DNA of 64,000 nt from an uncultured Pelagibacteraceae bacterium (GCA_902576045.1 CACGTU010000001.1:38253-102252), one strand, 5' to 3'. Shown: positions 9,194 through 18,343, counted from the first letter of the stretch. Program-made: numbers and translations. The notes: generated by a model not told the origin, from the letters alone.

Positions 9194-12100
9194 TTTAATT
9201 GTTTTTTTAGCTCTAAATCTACGGCATCTATTCTTTTTGTATTTTTTGCAAGAGCCAAATACATTGTTGGAGTTATGTACAATGTAAAAAATGTTGAAAT
9301 TATCATTCCACCTAAAATTGTTGATCCAACAGCTAATCTTGATCCTTCACCCGCTCCAGGTCCAATATTTCCAATAACCAAAGGCAACATTGCAATCATA
9401 GTACTTAAAGAAGTCATAATGATAGGTCTTATTCTAAGTTTACAAGCATCTTTAATTGCTGTCTCTATTTTTGTACCTGTTCTTCTTATTTGGTTAGCGT
9501 AGTCAACAATTAAAATGCTGTTTTTTGTAGATATGCCAATTAAAATTACTAGAGCGATTTGTGAAAAAATATTTATTGAACTATTTAAGAATAAAATAAA
9601 TATCAATCCTCCAAACACAGCAAGTGGAACTGTTAAAATTATGATGAATGGATGAACAAATGAATTGAATGTAGCAGCCATCACTAAATATGCAGTAATT
9701 AATGCTAAAGCAAAAATAATAAAGATTTCATTGCTAGTTTCCTTCAATTCCTCTGACTTGCCTTTCCAAGTGATTTGATTTTGTGGCGCTAAATTATTCA
9801 TTGTATTTTCTAAGTACTTCATTGCCTCAGCTAGACTATAATTTTCGTCAATTGCTGCAGATATGGTGACAGCTCTTTGTCGATTATACCTTGGTAAAGT
9901 CTCTGCTGTACCTTTCTCCTCAAATTCTACTAAACTTGCTAGAGATACGAGTTTACCACTTGTTTCTGATCTAACATGTATTTTTGAAATTCCATCTTTA
10001 TTTCTTCTGTCTGCAAGATATTGTTGTAAAATAATAGGATATTCTCTTCCCATCCTATTAAATGATGTAACTCTTTTTCCACCGTAAAAAGTCTCCAAAG
10101 TTCTCCCTATTGTCTCTGTAGAAACACCTAAATCTTTAGCTCTATTTTTATTTGTAATTAACTTAACTTCAGGTTTATTTTTTGTGTAATCACTCTCAAT
10201 TCTCGAAAGATTTCTATTTTTTCTAAGAGTTTGAATTACTTCATTTTGAATTTTCTCTAGCTCCTCATAACTTGTACCATAAATAACCATTTGAACTGGT
10301 TTGTTGTAATTAGATACTCTTATAGATTGTGGTGAAATTGGAAAAGCAAAAGCTTGTGGAACTGTAACTATCTTTCCAATAGCTTCTCTTAAAACTGTCT
10401 GACTACCTTTTTTCCTATTTTTCCATTCATCTAGTAATGCTATTATAATAAAACTGTTGTATGTGGTTGCTGATTTACCAAATCCTGGAACACGCATAAT
10501 TAATCTTTCATAAGGACTATCTTCAGCTTCAAGAAGTTTTAATAATCTACTTTCAATAATTTGTGCCTTATCTTGAGTATATTCAAAAGAACTTCCCTCA
10601 TCTGTGGAACCAATTATTAAATATGCACCTCGATCCTCAATAGGGATTAATTCCTTTTTGGTGAAATTGAAAAGAAAAATAGACCCTAAGACCACAAATA
10701 TTATAAATCCTGATATTATTTTTTTTTTATTTAACCAATATCCTAAGGTTTCGATGTAACCTTCAGAGAAGGATTTAAATAAATTATTAAACTTTTTAAC
10801 AAATAAACCTTTTTTTTCTTTTTTACTTAAAAATTTGCTTCCCAACATAGGGGACAGAGTAAGAGCAACAAATGAGGAAACAACAATTGAAAAAGATAAA
10901 GCTATAGCAGTTTCTCTAAAAAGTGTACCAGAGATACCCTTTATAAAAATTAGAGGTAAAAATACCGCCACTAAAATTAATGTTGTTGCAATAATTGCAA
11001 ATGTAATTTGTTTTGATCCCTTATATGCAGCAACTAAAGACGTTTCTCCTTTTTCAATACGAGTATAAATTGCATCAGTCATTATAACAGAGTCATCTGT
11101 TATAATTCCAATCGCCAGTATAAAACTTAGCAAAACGAAAATATTTATTGATAAATCAAAAATATATAAGCCCAAAAAAGATCCAATTAAACTTACTGGG
11201 AGTGCAATTGCAGGCACAATGACAGCTTTTAAATTTCCTAAAAATAAATAAATGATTAATACAACTAATACAAAAGCAATTATTAAACTTTTATAAACTT
11301 CTTGAATAGCAGTTCCAACATAAGTTGCTCTATTAAATGCAATCTCAAGATTTAAACCATCTGGCAATAAGGGTTTTATTTCATTAATTTTTTTTTTAAT
11401 TTGATTAGATAGTTCAACTGTAGAAGCACCGCTTCTAGCATAAATACCAATTCCTACAGTTTTTAAATTTTTTGCATTTTTTCTCTGAGCTTTAAACAGA
11501 GTTTTTTCTGAGACAGGTCCAAATTCTATATTTGCGACATCAGATAATAATATTGCTTTATCTTTAACTTTTTTAATTGGTAGTGATTTTATTTTTTCTA
11601 TATTTGTATAAGATTTATCAATGTTTAAAGTTAAGTCTCTATTATCTGCTTCTAAAGTACCAGCAGGAAGATCAACATTCTCATTTCTTAAAGCTCTTTC
11701 AACTTCTTGAATAGTTAAATCGTTTGCAGCTAATTTAATTGGATCAATCCATACTCTAACACTTAATTCTCTTAGACCCCCGACTAAAATTCTACCAACA
11801 TTTGGTACACTTGAAAATGCATCCACAAGGTATCTTTCAGCGTAATCCCCAAGATCTAAATCGTTCCATGTAGGAGATGAAAGACTTAGCCACATAGTTG
11901 TAGTAAATCCTGCTGCTCTTTTTAAAATTTGAGGAGGACTAGACTCACTTGGTAAATTATCAACTACTCTTGATACTCTCTCTCTAATGTCGTTAGCGGC
12001 ATTGTCTAAGTCTATATCGGTATTAAACTCAATATTAATTCTACTTCTGCCATTTAAAGAAGTGGAATCTATGTTCTTAATCCCTTCAGCACCCCCTATT

Positions 12101-12312
12101 ACATCCTCAATTTTTTGTGTAATTTCCTCATCAATAATTTCAGTAGAAGCTGATTTATAATCTGTTTGAACTTGGACTACAGGTGGTTGAATTCCCTCAG
12201 GTAGTTCTCTTACTGGAAGTTCTGAGAAAACAAACATCCCAAAAATAACCAATACTAAGGACATCACCCATGCTACTACCGGTCTTTTAATACTTATTTC
12301 TGTAAGATTCAT
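9190..12312 (-). CDS. RND family efflux transporter permease (AcrB-like)
   Basis: Full-length (1040 residues) inner-membrane proton-driven drug/solute exporter. N terminus ISIKRPVVAWVMSLVLVIFG is TM1; two large periplasmic loops follow TM1 and TM7; the TM4 region has the proton-relay Asp-Asp pair (GIITDDSVIMTDA), and TM10 reads LIGISTKNSILIVDYANQI. The adaptor gene lies 14 bases upstream on the same strand, making a two-gene operon. No TolC-type outer-membrane channel gene is present in the window. Substrate is unknown; in a streamlined marine cell it may export metabolites or detergents as well as drugs. Confidence 0.94.
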   Translation of the reverse strand: MNLTEISIKRPVVAWVMSLVLVIFGMFVFSELPVRELPEGIQPPVVQVQTDYKSASTEIIDEEITQKIEDVIGGAEGIKNIDSTSLNGRSRINIEFNTDIDLDNAANDIRERVSRVVDNLPSESSPPQILKRAAGFTTTMWLSLSSPTWNDLDLGDYAERYLVDAFSSVPNVGRILVGGLRELSVRVWIDPIKLAANDLTIQEVERALRNENVDLPAGTLEADNRDLTLNIDKSYTNIEKIKSLPIKKVKDKAILLSDVANIEFGPVSEKTLFKAQRKNAKNLKTVGIGIYARSGASTVELSNQIKKKINEIKPLLPDGLNLEIAFNRATYVGTAIQEVYKSLIIAFVLVVLIIYLFLGNLKAVIVPAIALPVSLIGSFLGLYIFDLSINIFVLLSFILAIGIITDDSVIMTDAIYTRIEKGETSLVAAYKGSKQITFAIIATTLILVAVFLPLIFIKGISGTLFRETAIALSFSIVVSSFVALTLSPMLGSKFLSKKEKKGLFVKKFNNLFKSFSEGYIETLGYWLNKKKIISGFIIFVVLGSIFLFNFTKKELIPIEDRGAYLIIGSTDEGSSFEYTQDKAQIIESRLLKLLEAEDSPYERLIMRVPGFGKSATTYNSFIIIALLDEWKNRKKGSQTVLREAIGKIVTVPQAFAFPISPQSIRVSNYNKPVQMVIYGTSYEELEKIQNEVIQTLRKNRNLSRIESDYTKNKPEVKLITNKNRAKDLGVSTETIGRTLETFYGGKRVTSFNRMGREYPIILQQYLADRRNKDGISKIHVRSETSGKLVSLASLVEFEEKGTAETLPRYNRQRAVTISAAIDENYSLAEAMKYLENTMNNLAPQNQITWKGKSEELKETSNEIFIIFALALITAYLVMAATFNSFVHPFIIILTVPLAVFGGLIFILFLNSSINIFSQIALVILIGISTKNSILIVDYANQIRRTGTKIETAIKDACKLRIRPIIMTSLSTMIAMLPLVIGNIGPGAGEGSRLAVGSTILGGMIISTFFTLYITPTMYLALAKNTKRIDAVDLELKKQLN

Positions 12313-12326
12313 TATAAATGTTTATC

Positions 12327-13325
12327 TTAGCTTTTTTTCTCAGCTTCAGATTTTTTAAAAATATTTAACTTTTTAAGCCAGTCAAATTTTCCTTTTGTCG
12401 CTTCACTTTTAGTAGTTTTCTCTTTTTTCCCCCATGTCGATGCTTTCTGTTTTTCACCTTTTTCAATTGGCTTTATTTCTAAATTTGGTCTGACTTTTTT
12501 TAATCCCTCAGCTACAATCTTGTCTCCAGAATTTATGCCGTCTTTAATTTCAATAAATCCTTTATAACGATCACCTATATTAACTTTAGTTTTAATTGCT
12601 TTATTTTCATTGTTTACTTTGTAAATAAATACATTGTCTCCCTCTACAATTGTGCTTGTATCAGGCGCACCCAAATTATTTCTTACATTGTATCTAATTG
12701 AGACTTCAAGAAAAGATCCAGGTAAAATTTCACCTTTTTGATTATCTATTTTAATTCTAATTGGTAATGATCTTGTGTCCTCTGTAATTCTACTTGATAT
12801 GGAATCTACTACTCCATCAAAATATTTTTTTGCAGAGCCGGAGTATTCAATTTTAACTGGCAATCCAACTTCAATAAAAGGAAAATAAATCTCTGGGATT
12901 TGAACGTCACAATATATTGTTGATGAGTCATCTAAATTAATTAAAAGTGATGATTTTGAAACTTCAACGTCCTCGGAGAATTCTTTTTTACCAATAATCC
13001 CATCAAATGGAGCAAAAATTTTCCTATTTTTTAATTCGACTATTACATCATCTTTTTTAACTTTTCGGTTAAATTCTATTGGTTTAATTATTTCAAATTT
13101 TTCTATTTTATATGCTTGAGTTTGAATAGGTACTGCTGTACCAAAAGTACTTATATTATTTTCAAAAATCCTTTCTTTAGCGTATGTTACTATTACTCCG
13201 GGAGGAGGCATTTTACTAAATTTTTTTTTGAAATGATTTCCAATCATTGTTCTTGCAATGATTACTCCTGCAATAATAAAAAAAAATATAAATATAACTG
13301 TTGTAATTTTAGATGATCTTTTCAT
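12327..13325 (-). CDS. RND efflux periplasmic adaptor (membrane fusion protein)
   Basis: A 332-residue HlyD/AcrA-type adaptor. The N-terminal anchor is at residues about 8-25 (VIFIFFFIIAGVIIA), then the lipoyl-like half-motif IFAPFDGIIGKKEF, beta-barrel segments and a Lys-rich cytosol-unlike tail (last about 45 residues). The coiled-coil hairpin between the lipoyl halves is very short or missing, as in several alphaproteobacterial adaptors, so contact with an outer-membrane channel may differ from AcrA. It is followed 14 bases later by the permease and preceded at 8 bases by the sulfurtransferase gene, so transcription may continue from msrA. Confidence 0.9.
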   Translation of the reverse strand: MKRSSKITTVIFIFFFIIAGVIIARTMIGNHFKKKFSKMPPPGVIVTYAKERIFENNISTFGTAVPIQTQAYKIEKFEIIKPIEFNRKVKKDDVIVELKNRKIFAPFDGIIGKKEFSEDVEVSKSSLLINLDDSSTIYCDVQIPEIYFPFIEVGLPVKIEYSGSAKKYFDGVVDSISSRITEDTRSLPIRIKIDNQKGEILPGSFLEVSIRYNVRNNLGAPDTSTIVEGDNVFIYKVNNENKAIKTKVNIGDRYKGFIEIKDGINSGDKIVAEGLKKVRPNLEIKPIEKGEKQKASTWGKKEKTTKSEATKGKFDWLKKLNIFKKSEAEKKS

Positions 13326-13332
13326 TTATTTT

Positions 13333-14148
13333 TTATTCTATTTTTCCGTACTCTGCCCATGAACCATCGTAAATGGTAGGCACATATTTATTATCAACCA
13401 AAGAATATGCAAGTGCTAATATACAAGCTGAAACTCCTGAGCCACAAGAAAAAACTAACAATTTATTATTATCAGGATTTATTTGATTAAATATTTGTTT
13501 AATTTCTTCAATATTTTTAAATGTTTTGTCTGATCGTATAATATTGCTGAATGGCAAACAGTGCGAGTTTGGTATCGATCCACTTCTAACATTTTTTCTA
13601 GGATCAGATACTTTTCCAAAAAATCTTTCTTCACTTCTCGCATCTAAAACTAAAAATTCATTTGTTCTAATATTTAAATCAATCTCAGATTTATTTCTTA
13701 CCATATTTCTATTTTCAACAGCTTCATATTTTGTTTCTTTAAAGTTAACTTTTTCTTTTGATGTTGGTTTTTTCTCTTTTTTCCACTTACCCAGTCCTCC
13801 ATCGAGAACACTTACATATTTGGGGTTATGACCGTAATAAATAAAATTGTACCAACATCTGCATGCACTTAACACATCAGAGTTATCGTAGATTATTATT
13901 TTATCTTCGTTTTCTATACCAAGCTTTGAGATATTTTTTGCCCAAGTTTTAGCATCTGATAGCATATGAGGAAGATCAGTATTTTTTTCTGAAAACTCAT
14001 CTAAATCAAAAAAAATTGAATTCTTAATGTGTTCAATTTTATATTCTTCAAATCCGTCTCTATTTGTCGAGGGCAGATGCCATGAGGCATCTATTATTTT
14101 TACATGACTTAAATTTCCTATTAACCAGTCTGTGGAAACTAAATACAT
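13333..14148 (-). CDS. sseA: Sulfurtransferase, 3-mercaptopyruvate type
   Basis: Two tandem rhodanese domains in 271 residues. The C-terminal catalytic loop is SCGSGVSACILALA, matching the CGSGV(T/S) loop of mercaptopyruvate sulfurtransferases rather than the CRKGV(T) loop of rhodaneses. N-terminal domain marks include IIDASWHLP and IEHIKNSIFFDLD. It moves sulfane sulfur from mercaptopyruvate to thiols or cyanide. Start ATG 14148 touches the msrA stop by one base, so it is probably co-transcribed with msrA and perhaps the RND genes. Known family; the physiological acceptor is unknown. Confidence 0.88.
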   Translation of the reverse strand: MYLVSTDWLIGNLSHVKIIDASWHLPSTNRDGFEEYKIEHIKNSIFFDLDEFSEKNTDLPHMLSDAKTWAKNISKLGIENEDKIIIYDNSDVLSACRCWYNFIYYGHNPKYVSVLDGGLGKWKKEKKPTSKEKVNFKETKYEAVENRNMVRNKSEIDLNIRTNEFLVLDARSEERFFGKVSDPRKNVRSGSIPNSHCLPFSNIIRSDKTFKNIEEIKQIFNQINPDNNKLLVFSCGSGVSACILALAYSLVDNKYVPTIYDGSWAEYGKIE

Positions 14149-14594
14149 TAGAATTTTTTATCTAAATATTTCTGATGATATTCTTCTGCTGTACAGTAAT
14201 TTTTTAAAAGTGATAGTTGTGTCACAACTTTTCCATTTAACTTTTTATTTTCAGCTTCAATCATTTTTTCAGCAGACATTTTTTGTTTTTCATTTAAATA
14301 AAAAATTTCACTTCTATATTGTGTACCAAAATCATAACCTTGAGAGTTAAGTGTAGTAGGATCATGAAATTTAAAAAAATATTTTAATATATCCTCGTAA
14401 GTGACAGTTTTTTCATCGTATTCAAGTTTAACAACTTCAGCATGGTTAGTTGTTCCGGTACAAACATCCTTATAAGTTGTGTTTTCAGTATTACCTCCAC
14501 AATAACCAACTTCAGTTCTAATTATTCCATCTATCTTACTAAATTTTTGTTCAGGACCCCAAAAACATCCAAGTGCTAAAATTGCTATTTCCAT
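14148..14594 (-). CDS. msrA: Peptide methionine sulfoxide reductase MsrA
   Basis: Repairs Met-S-sulfoxide in oxidised proteins. The active-site motif is LGCFWGPEQ with nucleophilic Cys at about residue 10; the family regions VGYCGG, TNHAEVVKLEYDE and FFKFHDPTTLNSQG-DFGTQYRS are all present. At 148 residues it is a compact, signal-less cytoplasmic form, and a C-terminal Cys near CTAEEYHQ may act as resolving cysteine. It heads a probable minus-strand operon with sseA and possibly the RND pump, and is divergent from the EamA transporter gene over 34 bases. Confidence 0.95.
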   Translation of the reverse strand: MEIAILALGCFWGPEQKFSKIDGIIRTEVGYCGGNTENTTYKDVCTGTTNHAEVVKLEYDEKTVTYEDILKYFFKFHDPTTLNSQGYDFGTQYRSEIFYLNEKQKMSAEKMIEAENKKLNGKVVTQLSLLKNYCTAEEYHQKYLDKKF

Positions 14595-14628
14595 TGATAA
14601 TTAGTGTATTTAATTTAAAGATAATAAC

Positions 14629-15510
14629 ATGCTCTCTAAAAATCAATTGGGATTTTTGTACATGTTTCTATCTGTGTGTGCATTTTCAGTAATGGATATA
14701 ATTGTAAAATGGTCTCAACATTACCCTTTGGGTGAAGTTTTATTTTTTAGGGGATTTTTTGGCGTCATTTTTTATTTGTTTATTATACCATCAGATAGAC
14801 GAAAAAATTTTTATTACACTAAGAGGGCAGGGTTACATTTTTTAAGATGTGCTTTTGGATTAATTGCTTTAGTTGCAATATTTATTGCTTTAAGAAATTT
14901 GCCATTAGCTACAGTAGTAAGTATTTCATTTGCTGCACCTATATTCACAACTATATTTTCAATTTTTTTGTTGAGAGAAAAAGTTGGCATATTTAGATGG
15001 GTAGCAGTCATTATAGGTTTTGTCGGAATAATTATTATTACTGAGCCGGGTTTAAGTTCAGTGAACATATATTACATATACCCAATCATTTTTTGTTTGG
15101 GATTATCTTATGTAGCAATTGCTATTAGACAGTTGTCAAAAACAGAGCCAGTTTGGTTAATTTCTCTATATTTTTCAGTTGCGATCACTTTATTAAGCTT
15201 ATTTACAATTCCTTATGGGTGGATTATGCCAAGTCTATATGACCTTCCATTTTTATCTTTTATAGGTTTTTTTGGAGGCGTTGCAAATTTATGGTTAAGT
15301 CAGTCATATAAATATTCTGAGGTATCATTAGTTACTCCTCTTAAGTATTTAGCTTTAGTTTTTGCTATATTTTTTGGATATCTAATTTGGGGAGAGGTAC
15401 CAACAATAAAAACTTTGATGGGGGCAGGTTTGGTAATAATTTCATCATTAATTATTTTTAGAAGAGAGATATATCTCAAAAAACAGTTAACAGTTGGAAG
15501 ACATGAGTAA
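14629..15510 (+). CDS. DMT-superfamily (EamA) transporter
   Basis: A 293-residue integral membrane protein with about ten hydrophobic segments in two EamA repeats (first repeat to about residue 140, second from about 150). The family signatures RGFFGVIFY after the first helix pair and SQSYKYSEVSLVTPLKYLALVFAIFFGYLIWGE (second repeat, quoted in parts: SYKYSEVSLVTPLKY and FGYLIWGE) are seen. Members export or import amino acids and other small metabolites; the substrate cannot be told. Its last 8 bases overlap the glycosylase gene. Confidence 0.88.
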   Translation: MLSKNQLGFLYMFLSVCAFSVMDIIVKWSQHYPLGEVLFFRGFFGVIFYLFIIPSDRRKNFYYTKRAGLHFLRCAFGLIALVAIFIALRNLPLATVVSISFAAPIFTTIFSIFLLREKVGIFRWVAVIIGFVGIIIITEPGLSSVNIYYIYPIIFCLGLSYVAIAIRQLSKTEPVWLISLYFSVAITLLSLFTIPYGWIMPSLYDLPFLSFIGFFGGVANLWLSQSYKYSEVSLVTPLKYLALVFAIFFGYLIWGEVPTIKTLMGAGLVIISSLIIFRREIYLKKQLTVGRHE

Positions 15511-16129
15511 ACCGCCATCATATTGGAATAAAGCTAGGAGATATTTATCATCAAAGGATAGAGTAATGAAAACTTTAATTGAAAAATATTCTGATGCCTC
15601 ACTTACAACTAGAAAAAATATATTTCTTTCACTTTGTAAAAGTATTATTGGTCAGCAGATTAGTGTAGCGGCTGCTAATTCCGTATTTTTAAAGTTTAAA
15701 AAAAAATGTAAGAATAAAATTTCTCCTAAAACAATTAAAAAATTAACTTTCACACAATTAAAAAGCTGTGGATTAAGCAGGCAAAAAGTAAAAGGAATTA
15801 AGTCGTTAGCTGAAAAAATGCTTAATAAAGAATTTAAACCTAATTTAATAAAAAATATGTCAGACGAGCAAGCGATTGAATATTTATCAGAATTGAGGCA
15901 GATAGGCAGATGGTCTGCTGAGATGATACTTTTATTTACTTATAACAGGTCAAATATTTGGCCTGTTCAAGATATTGGTTTATTGAGAGCTATATCAAAT
16001 AATTATAAAAAAAAATATTTGCCACCAAATAATTTTGTAGAAAAATTAAAAATTAGATTTTCCCCATATTGTTCAGTTGCAACATGGTATTTATGGAGAT
16101 CTATAGATGATGAACCTATTCAGTACTAA
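15503..16129 (+). CDS. alkA: DNA-3-methyladenine glycosylase II (AlkA/HhH-GPD)
   Basis: Base-excision repair glycosylase removing alkylated purines. The 208-residue protein is the short AlkA form without the N-terminal AlkA_N domain. The helix-hairpin-helix reads LRQIGRWSAEMILLF and the catalytic Asp follows in WPVQDIGLLRA; an upstream conserved segment is SIIGQQISVAAANSVF. Start set at ATG 15503; an in-frame TTG at 15494 would lengthen it by three residues. It overlaps the EamA gene by 8 bases and converges on the DUF1330 gene with a 14-base overlap. Confidence 0.9.
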   Translation: MSKPPSYWNKARRYLSSKDRVMKTLIEKYSDASLTTRKNIFLSLCKSIIGQQISVAAANSVFLKFKKKCKNKISPKTIKKLTFTQLKSCGLSRQKVKGIKSLAEKMLNKEFKPNLIKNMSDEQAIEYLSELRQIGRWSAEMILLFTYNRSNIWPVQDIGLLRAISNNYKKKYLPPNNFVEKLKIRFSPYCSVATWYLWRSIDDEPIQY

Positions 16130-16412
16130 ATCCTTCTACAACTTGCATGTGTCGAACAGTTGTATTTTTAGCTAACGCCCAACCTTTTTGATATTCTTTT
16201 GAGTCGTGACATTCAATTGCCTTTTGAAAATTTGGGAATTCCCAAACAACTGTTCTTAAAAAATTATCTCCCTCAAAAGATTGACTCCTTCCTCCTCTTA
16301 CTAGAGGCACACCTCCATAACTTTTAATAATTGGTGTTGCTGCTTCAGCATATTTTTTTAAGTTTTCTTGGTTTTCAATTTTTGTATATAAACTTATCCA
16401 ATATCCTTTCAT
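16116..16412 (-). CDS. DUF1330 domain protein
   Basis: A 98-residue cytosolic protein of the DUF1330 family, a dimeric ferredoxin-like alpha-beta barrel fold of unknown function. Typical features: GYWISLYTKI at the N terminus, YGGVPLVRGG in the middle, RTVVWEFPNFQKAIECHDSKEYQ toward the end. A ribosome binding site (AAGGAGA on the minus strand, about 16418-16427) precedes the ATG at 16412. Divergent from the phosphoribosyltransferase gene (30 bases) and convergent on alkA. Nothing in the neighbourhood points to a specific substrate. Confidence 0.88.
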   Translation of the reverse strand: MKGYWISLYTKIENQENLKKYAEAATPIIKSYGGVPLVRGGRSQSFEGDNFLRTVVWEFPNFQKAIECHDSKEYQKGWALAKNTTVRHMQVVEGFSTE

Positions 16413-16442
16413 TATATTTCTCCTTTTTAAATTTTAAAATTT

Positions 16443-16991
16443 ATGATACCAGATTTTATGTCAGAAAAATTAATAATCAGTTTTGAAGAATACCTGGACA
16501 CAGTAGAAAAACTTGCATTAGAAATAAATAATAACTTTAAACCAACTGTATTAGTTGGAATTATGAGAGGTGCTGCGCCTATAATTGATATTTTATCAAG
16601 AATTTTAAAGTTACCTACAGCTTATATAGTAATCCAAAGTTACTCTGGCGAAGGCATGGAAGATAAGCAAGGAGAATTAGTTTTTGCTAGAGATATAAGC
16701 TCTATAGCTAAAGAGGAAGACTTTAAAAAAGTTTTATTGGTTGATGACTTATCTGATACGGGTCTTACACTAAATAAAAGCATAGAATGGTTGAAAAATT
16801 ACCAACCAATTAAAAAGCAAATTCAAGAAATTAAAACTGCTTGTTTATGGAAGAAAAAATCATCTAAATTTACACCAGATTTTTGTCCAATTAAGCTCGA
16901 TAACGATCCGTGGATAGTCCAACCTACAGAGCATTATGAGGAAATGTCTATTGATGAGGTAATTGAAAAACAAGGTAGGGCTAGAGATTAA
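16443..16991 (+). CDS. Purine-type phosphoribosyltransferase
   Basis: PRPP-dependent enzyme with the PRPP-binding loop VLLVDDLSDTGLTL and an N-terminal VGIMRGAAPIIDILS. It resembles xanthine/hypoxanthine-guanine phosphoribosyltransferase-like proteins, so a purine-base salvage role is likely; this is supported by the facing AzgA/NCS2 purine permease. The exact base is not determined. ATG 16443 gives 182 residues; ATG 16458 (MSEKLI...) is an equally plausible start, and neither has a clear ribosome binding site. The last codons and stop are part of a 9-bp hairpin (16978-17000). Confidence 0.82.
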   Translation: MIPDFMSEKLIISFEEYLDTVEKLALEINNNFKPTVLVGIMRGAAPIIDILSRILKLPTAYIVIQSYSGEGMEDKQGELVFARDISSIAKEEDFKKVLLVDDLSDTGLTLNKSIEWLKNYQPIKKQIQEIKTACLWKKKSSKFTPDFCPIKLDNDPWIVQPTEHYEEMSIDEVIEKQGRARD

Positions 16992-17000
16992 CTCTAGCCC
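16978..17000. terminator. 9-bp hairpin between convergent salvage genes
   Basis: Perfect inverted repeat GGGCTAGAG - ATTAA - CTCTAGCCC. The left arm is coding sequence of the phosphoribosyltransferase, and its TAA stop (16989-16991) sits in the loop. It lies 15 bases beyond the stop of the convergent NCS2 gene, so it can serve both directions. There is no strong T-tract on the + side and only a short one (TTTTT) on the - side. It is therefore called a terminator or mRNA 3'-end stabiliser by position and stem strength. Confidence 0.65.
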
Positions 17001-17014
17001 ATTTAGATAATTAT

Positions 17015-18325
17015 TTAAGCTACCACGAAACTAATTAAACTTAAAACCGCAATAACCCATATTGCAGGAGAAGTATCAGAAGCTTTTCCTGTAAATAATC
17101 TTATTAATGCATAAGATACAAATGCCAAGGCAATACCATTGCTGATACTGTAAGTTAATGGCATCGTTATCATTGCAAGTATTGCTGGGGCTGATTCACC
17201 TATATCATTCCACTCAATATCTGTAATGTTTCTTACAAAAAGAACTGAAACAAATAATAGAGCAGCACCATCAATTTGTTTTGGTAAACTAGTTGCTAAT
17301 GGTGCAAAAAATATGCAAGAAAGAAATAGAAGCCCAATAACCAAAGAAGTCATTCCAGTTTTCCCACCTGCTTTTACACCAGCACCAGACTCCACATAAC
17401 TTGTTACAGTAGTGGTTCCCATCATTGCACCTGCAACAGTACTTACGCTATCTGATAGCATTGCTTTATTTATATCTTGAACTTTACCTTTTTTATCAAC
17501 TTTGCCAGCAACATTAGCAACCGAAGTTAATGTTCCTGCAGTATCGAAAAAATCGATAAAAAGTAACGTAAAGATTACCGTCGACATTCCTGCTGTCATA
17601 GCCGCAGATAAGTCAAATTCAAAAAGGTAAGTCATAGGAGGTGGAGCACTTGCAATACCATTAAATTTTGCAAGACCAGTTGCCCATGAAATTATACTGA
17701 AAGCTAAAATACCAATAATAATATTTCCTTTTACATTCATTTTTTCAAGCACTACAATTACAATAAAAGTTGCACAACCTAATAAAACTAATGGATTACT
17801 TAAGTCTCCAAGTTTTACTAAAGTTACTGGATCGTCAACAACAACTTCCATAATTTGTAATCCAATGATTGCTAAAAATAATCCTATACCTGCTCCAATT
17901 CCTAACTTTAAGCTTCTTGGAATTGAGTTAATTAACCAAGCTCGAATTGGTGTGAGAGATATAATTAAAAACAATACACCTGCAACAAGTACAGCACCTA
18001 AAGCCTCTTGTGGCGTGTATCCCATTCCTGCACAAACTCCAAATGCAACAAAAGCATTAATTCCCATTCCTGGAGCTAATCCGATAGGCCATGTCTTTCC
18101 GTAAAATGCCATTATAAAACATGCAAGCGCAGTTGCTAAAATTGTTGCCGTGTAAACTGCCCCAAAATCAAAAAATCCTTTTTCAGGTCCAGCAAACTCA
18201 CCTGAAAGTATAAATGGATTTAAAAACATAATGTAAGCCATAGTTAAAAATGTTGTTACACCGGCTATGACTTCAGTACGAAAGTCTGTTTTATGTTTTT
18301 TATAATTAAAATAATTATCTAACAT
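17015..18325 (-). CDS. AzgA/NCS2-type purine permease
   Basis: A 436-residue membrane protein with about 12-14 hydrophobic segments, matching adenine/guanine/hypoxanthine permeases of the AzgA group: EVIAGVTTFLTMAYIMFLNP near the N terminus, GLAPGMGINAFVA, and the substrate-site region TVTSYVESGAGVKAGGKTG. It imports purine bases by proton symport (family knowledge). It faces a purine phosphoribosyltransferase gene, giving a neat uptake-plus-salvage pair. A very strong ribosome binding site (AAGGAGG) ends 7 bases before ATG 18325 but is folded into a hairpin (18328-18343). Exact base specificity is unknown. Confidence 0.92.
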   Translation of the reverse strand: MLDNYFNYKKHKTDFRTEVIAGVTTFLTMAYIMFLNPFILSGEFAGPEKGFFDFGAVYTATILATALACFIMAFYGKTWPIGLAPGMGINAFVAFGVCAGMGYTPQEALGAVLVAGVLFLIISLTPIRAWLINSIPRSLKLGIGAGIGLFLAIIGLQIMEVVVDDPVTLVKLGDLSNPLVLLGCATFIVIVVLEKMNVKGNIIIGILAFSIISWATGLAKFNGIASAPPPMTYLFEFDLSAAMTAGMSTVIFTLLFIDFFDTAGTLTSVANVAGKVDKKGKVQDINKAMLSDSVSTVAGAMMGTTTVTSYVESGAGVKAGGKTGMTSLVIGLLFLSCIFFAPLATSLPKQIDGAALLFVSVLFVRNITDIEWNDIGESAPAILAMITMPLTYSISNGIALAFVSYALIRLFTGKASDTSPAIWVIAVLSLISFVVA

Positions 18326-18327
18326 TC

Positions 18328-18343
18328 GTTCCTCCTTAGGAAC
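18328..18343 (-). promoter_or_regulatory. Hairpin enclosing the NCS2 ribosome binding site
   Basis: On the permease mRNA the sequence is GUUCCU-AAGG-AGGAAC, a perfect 6-bp stem with a 4-base loop, ending 2 bases before the AUG. The Shine-Dalgarno AAGGAGG uses the loop and the first bases of the 3' arm, so stem formation should reduce ribosome access. No purine riboswitch aptamer was recognised upstream, so the trigger, if any, could be temperature, a protein or translation itself. Sequence is seen; regulation is inferred. Confidence 0.5.
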
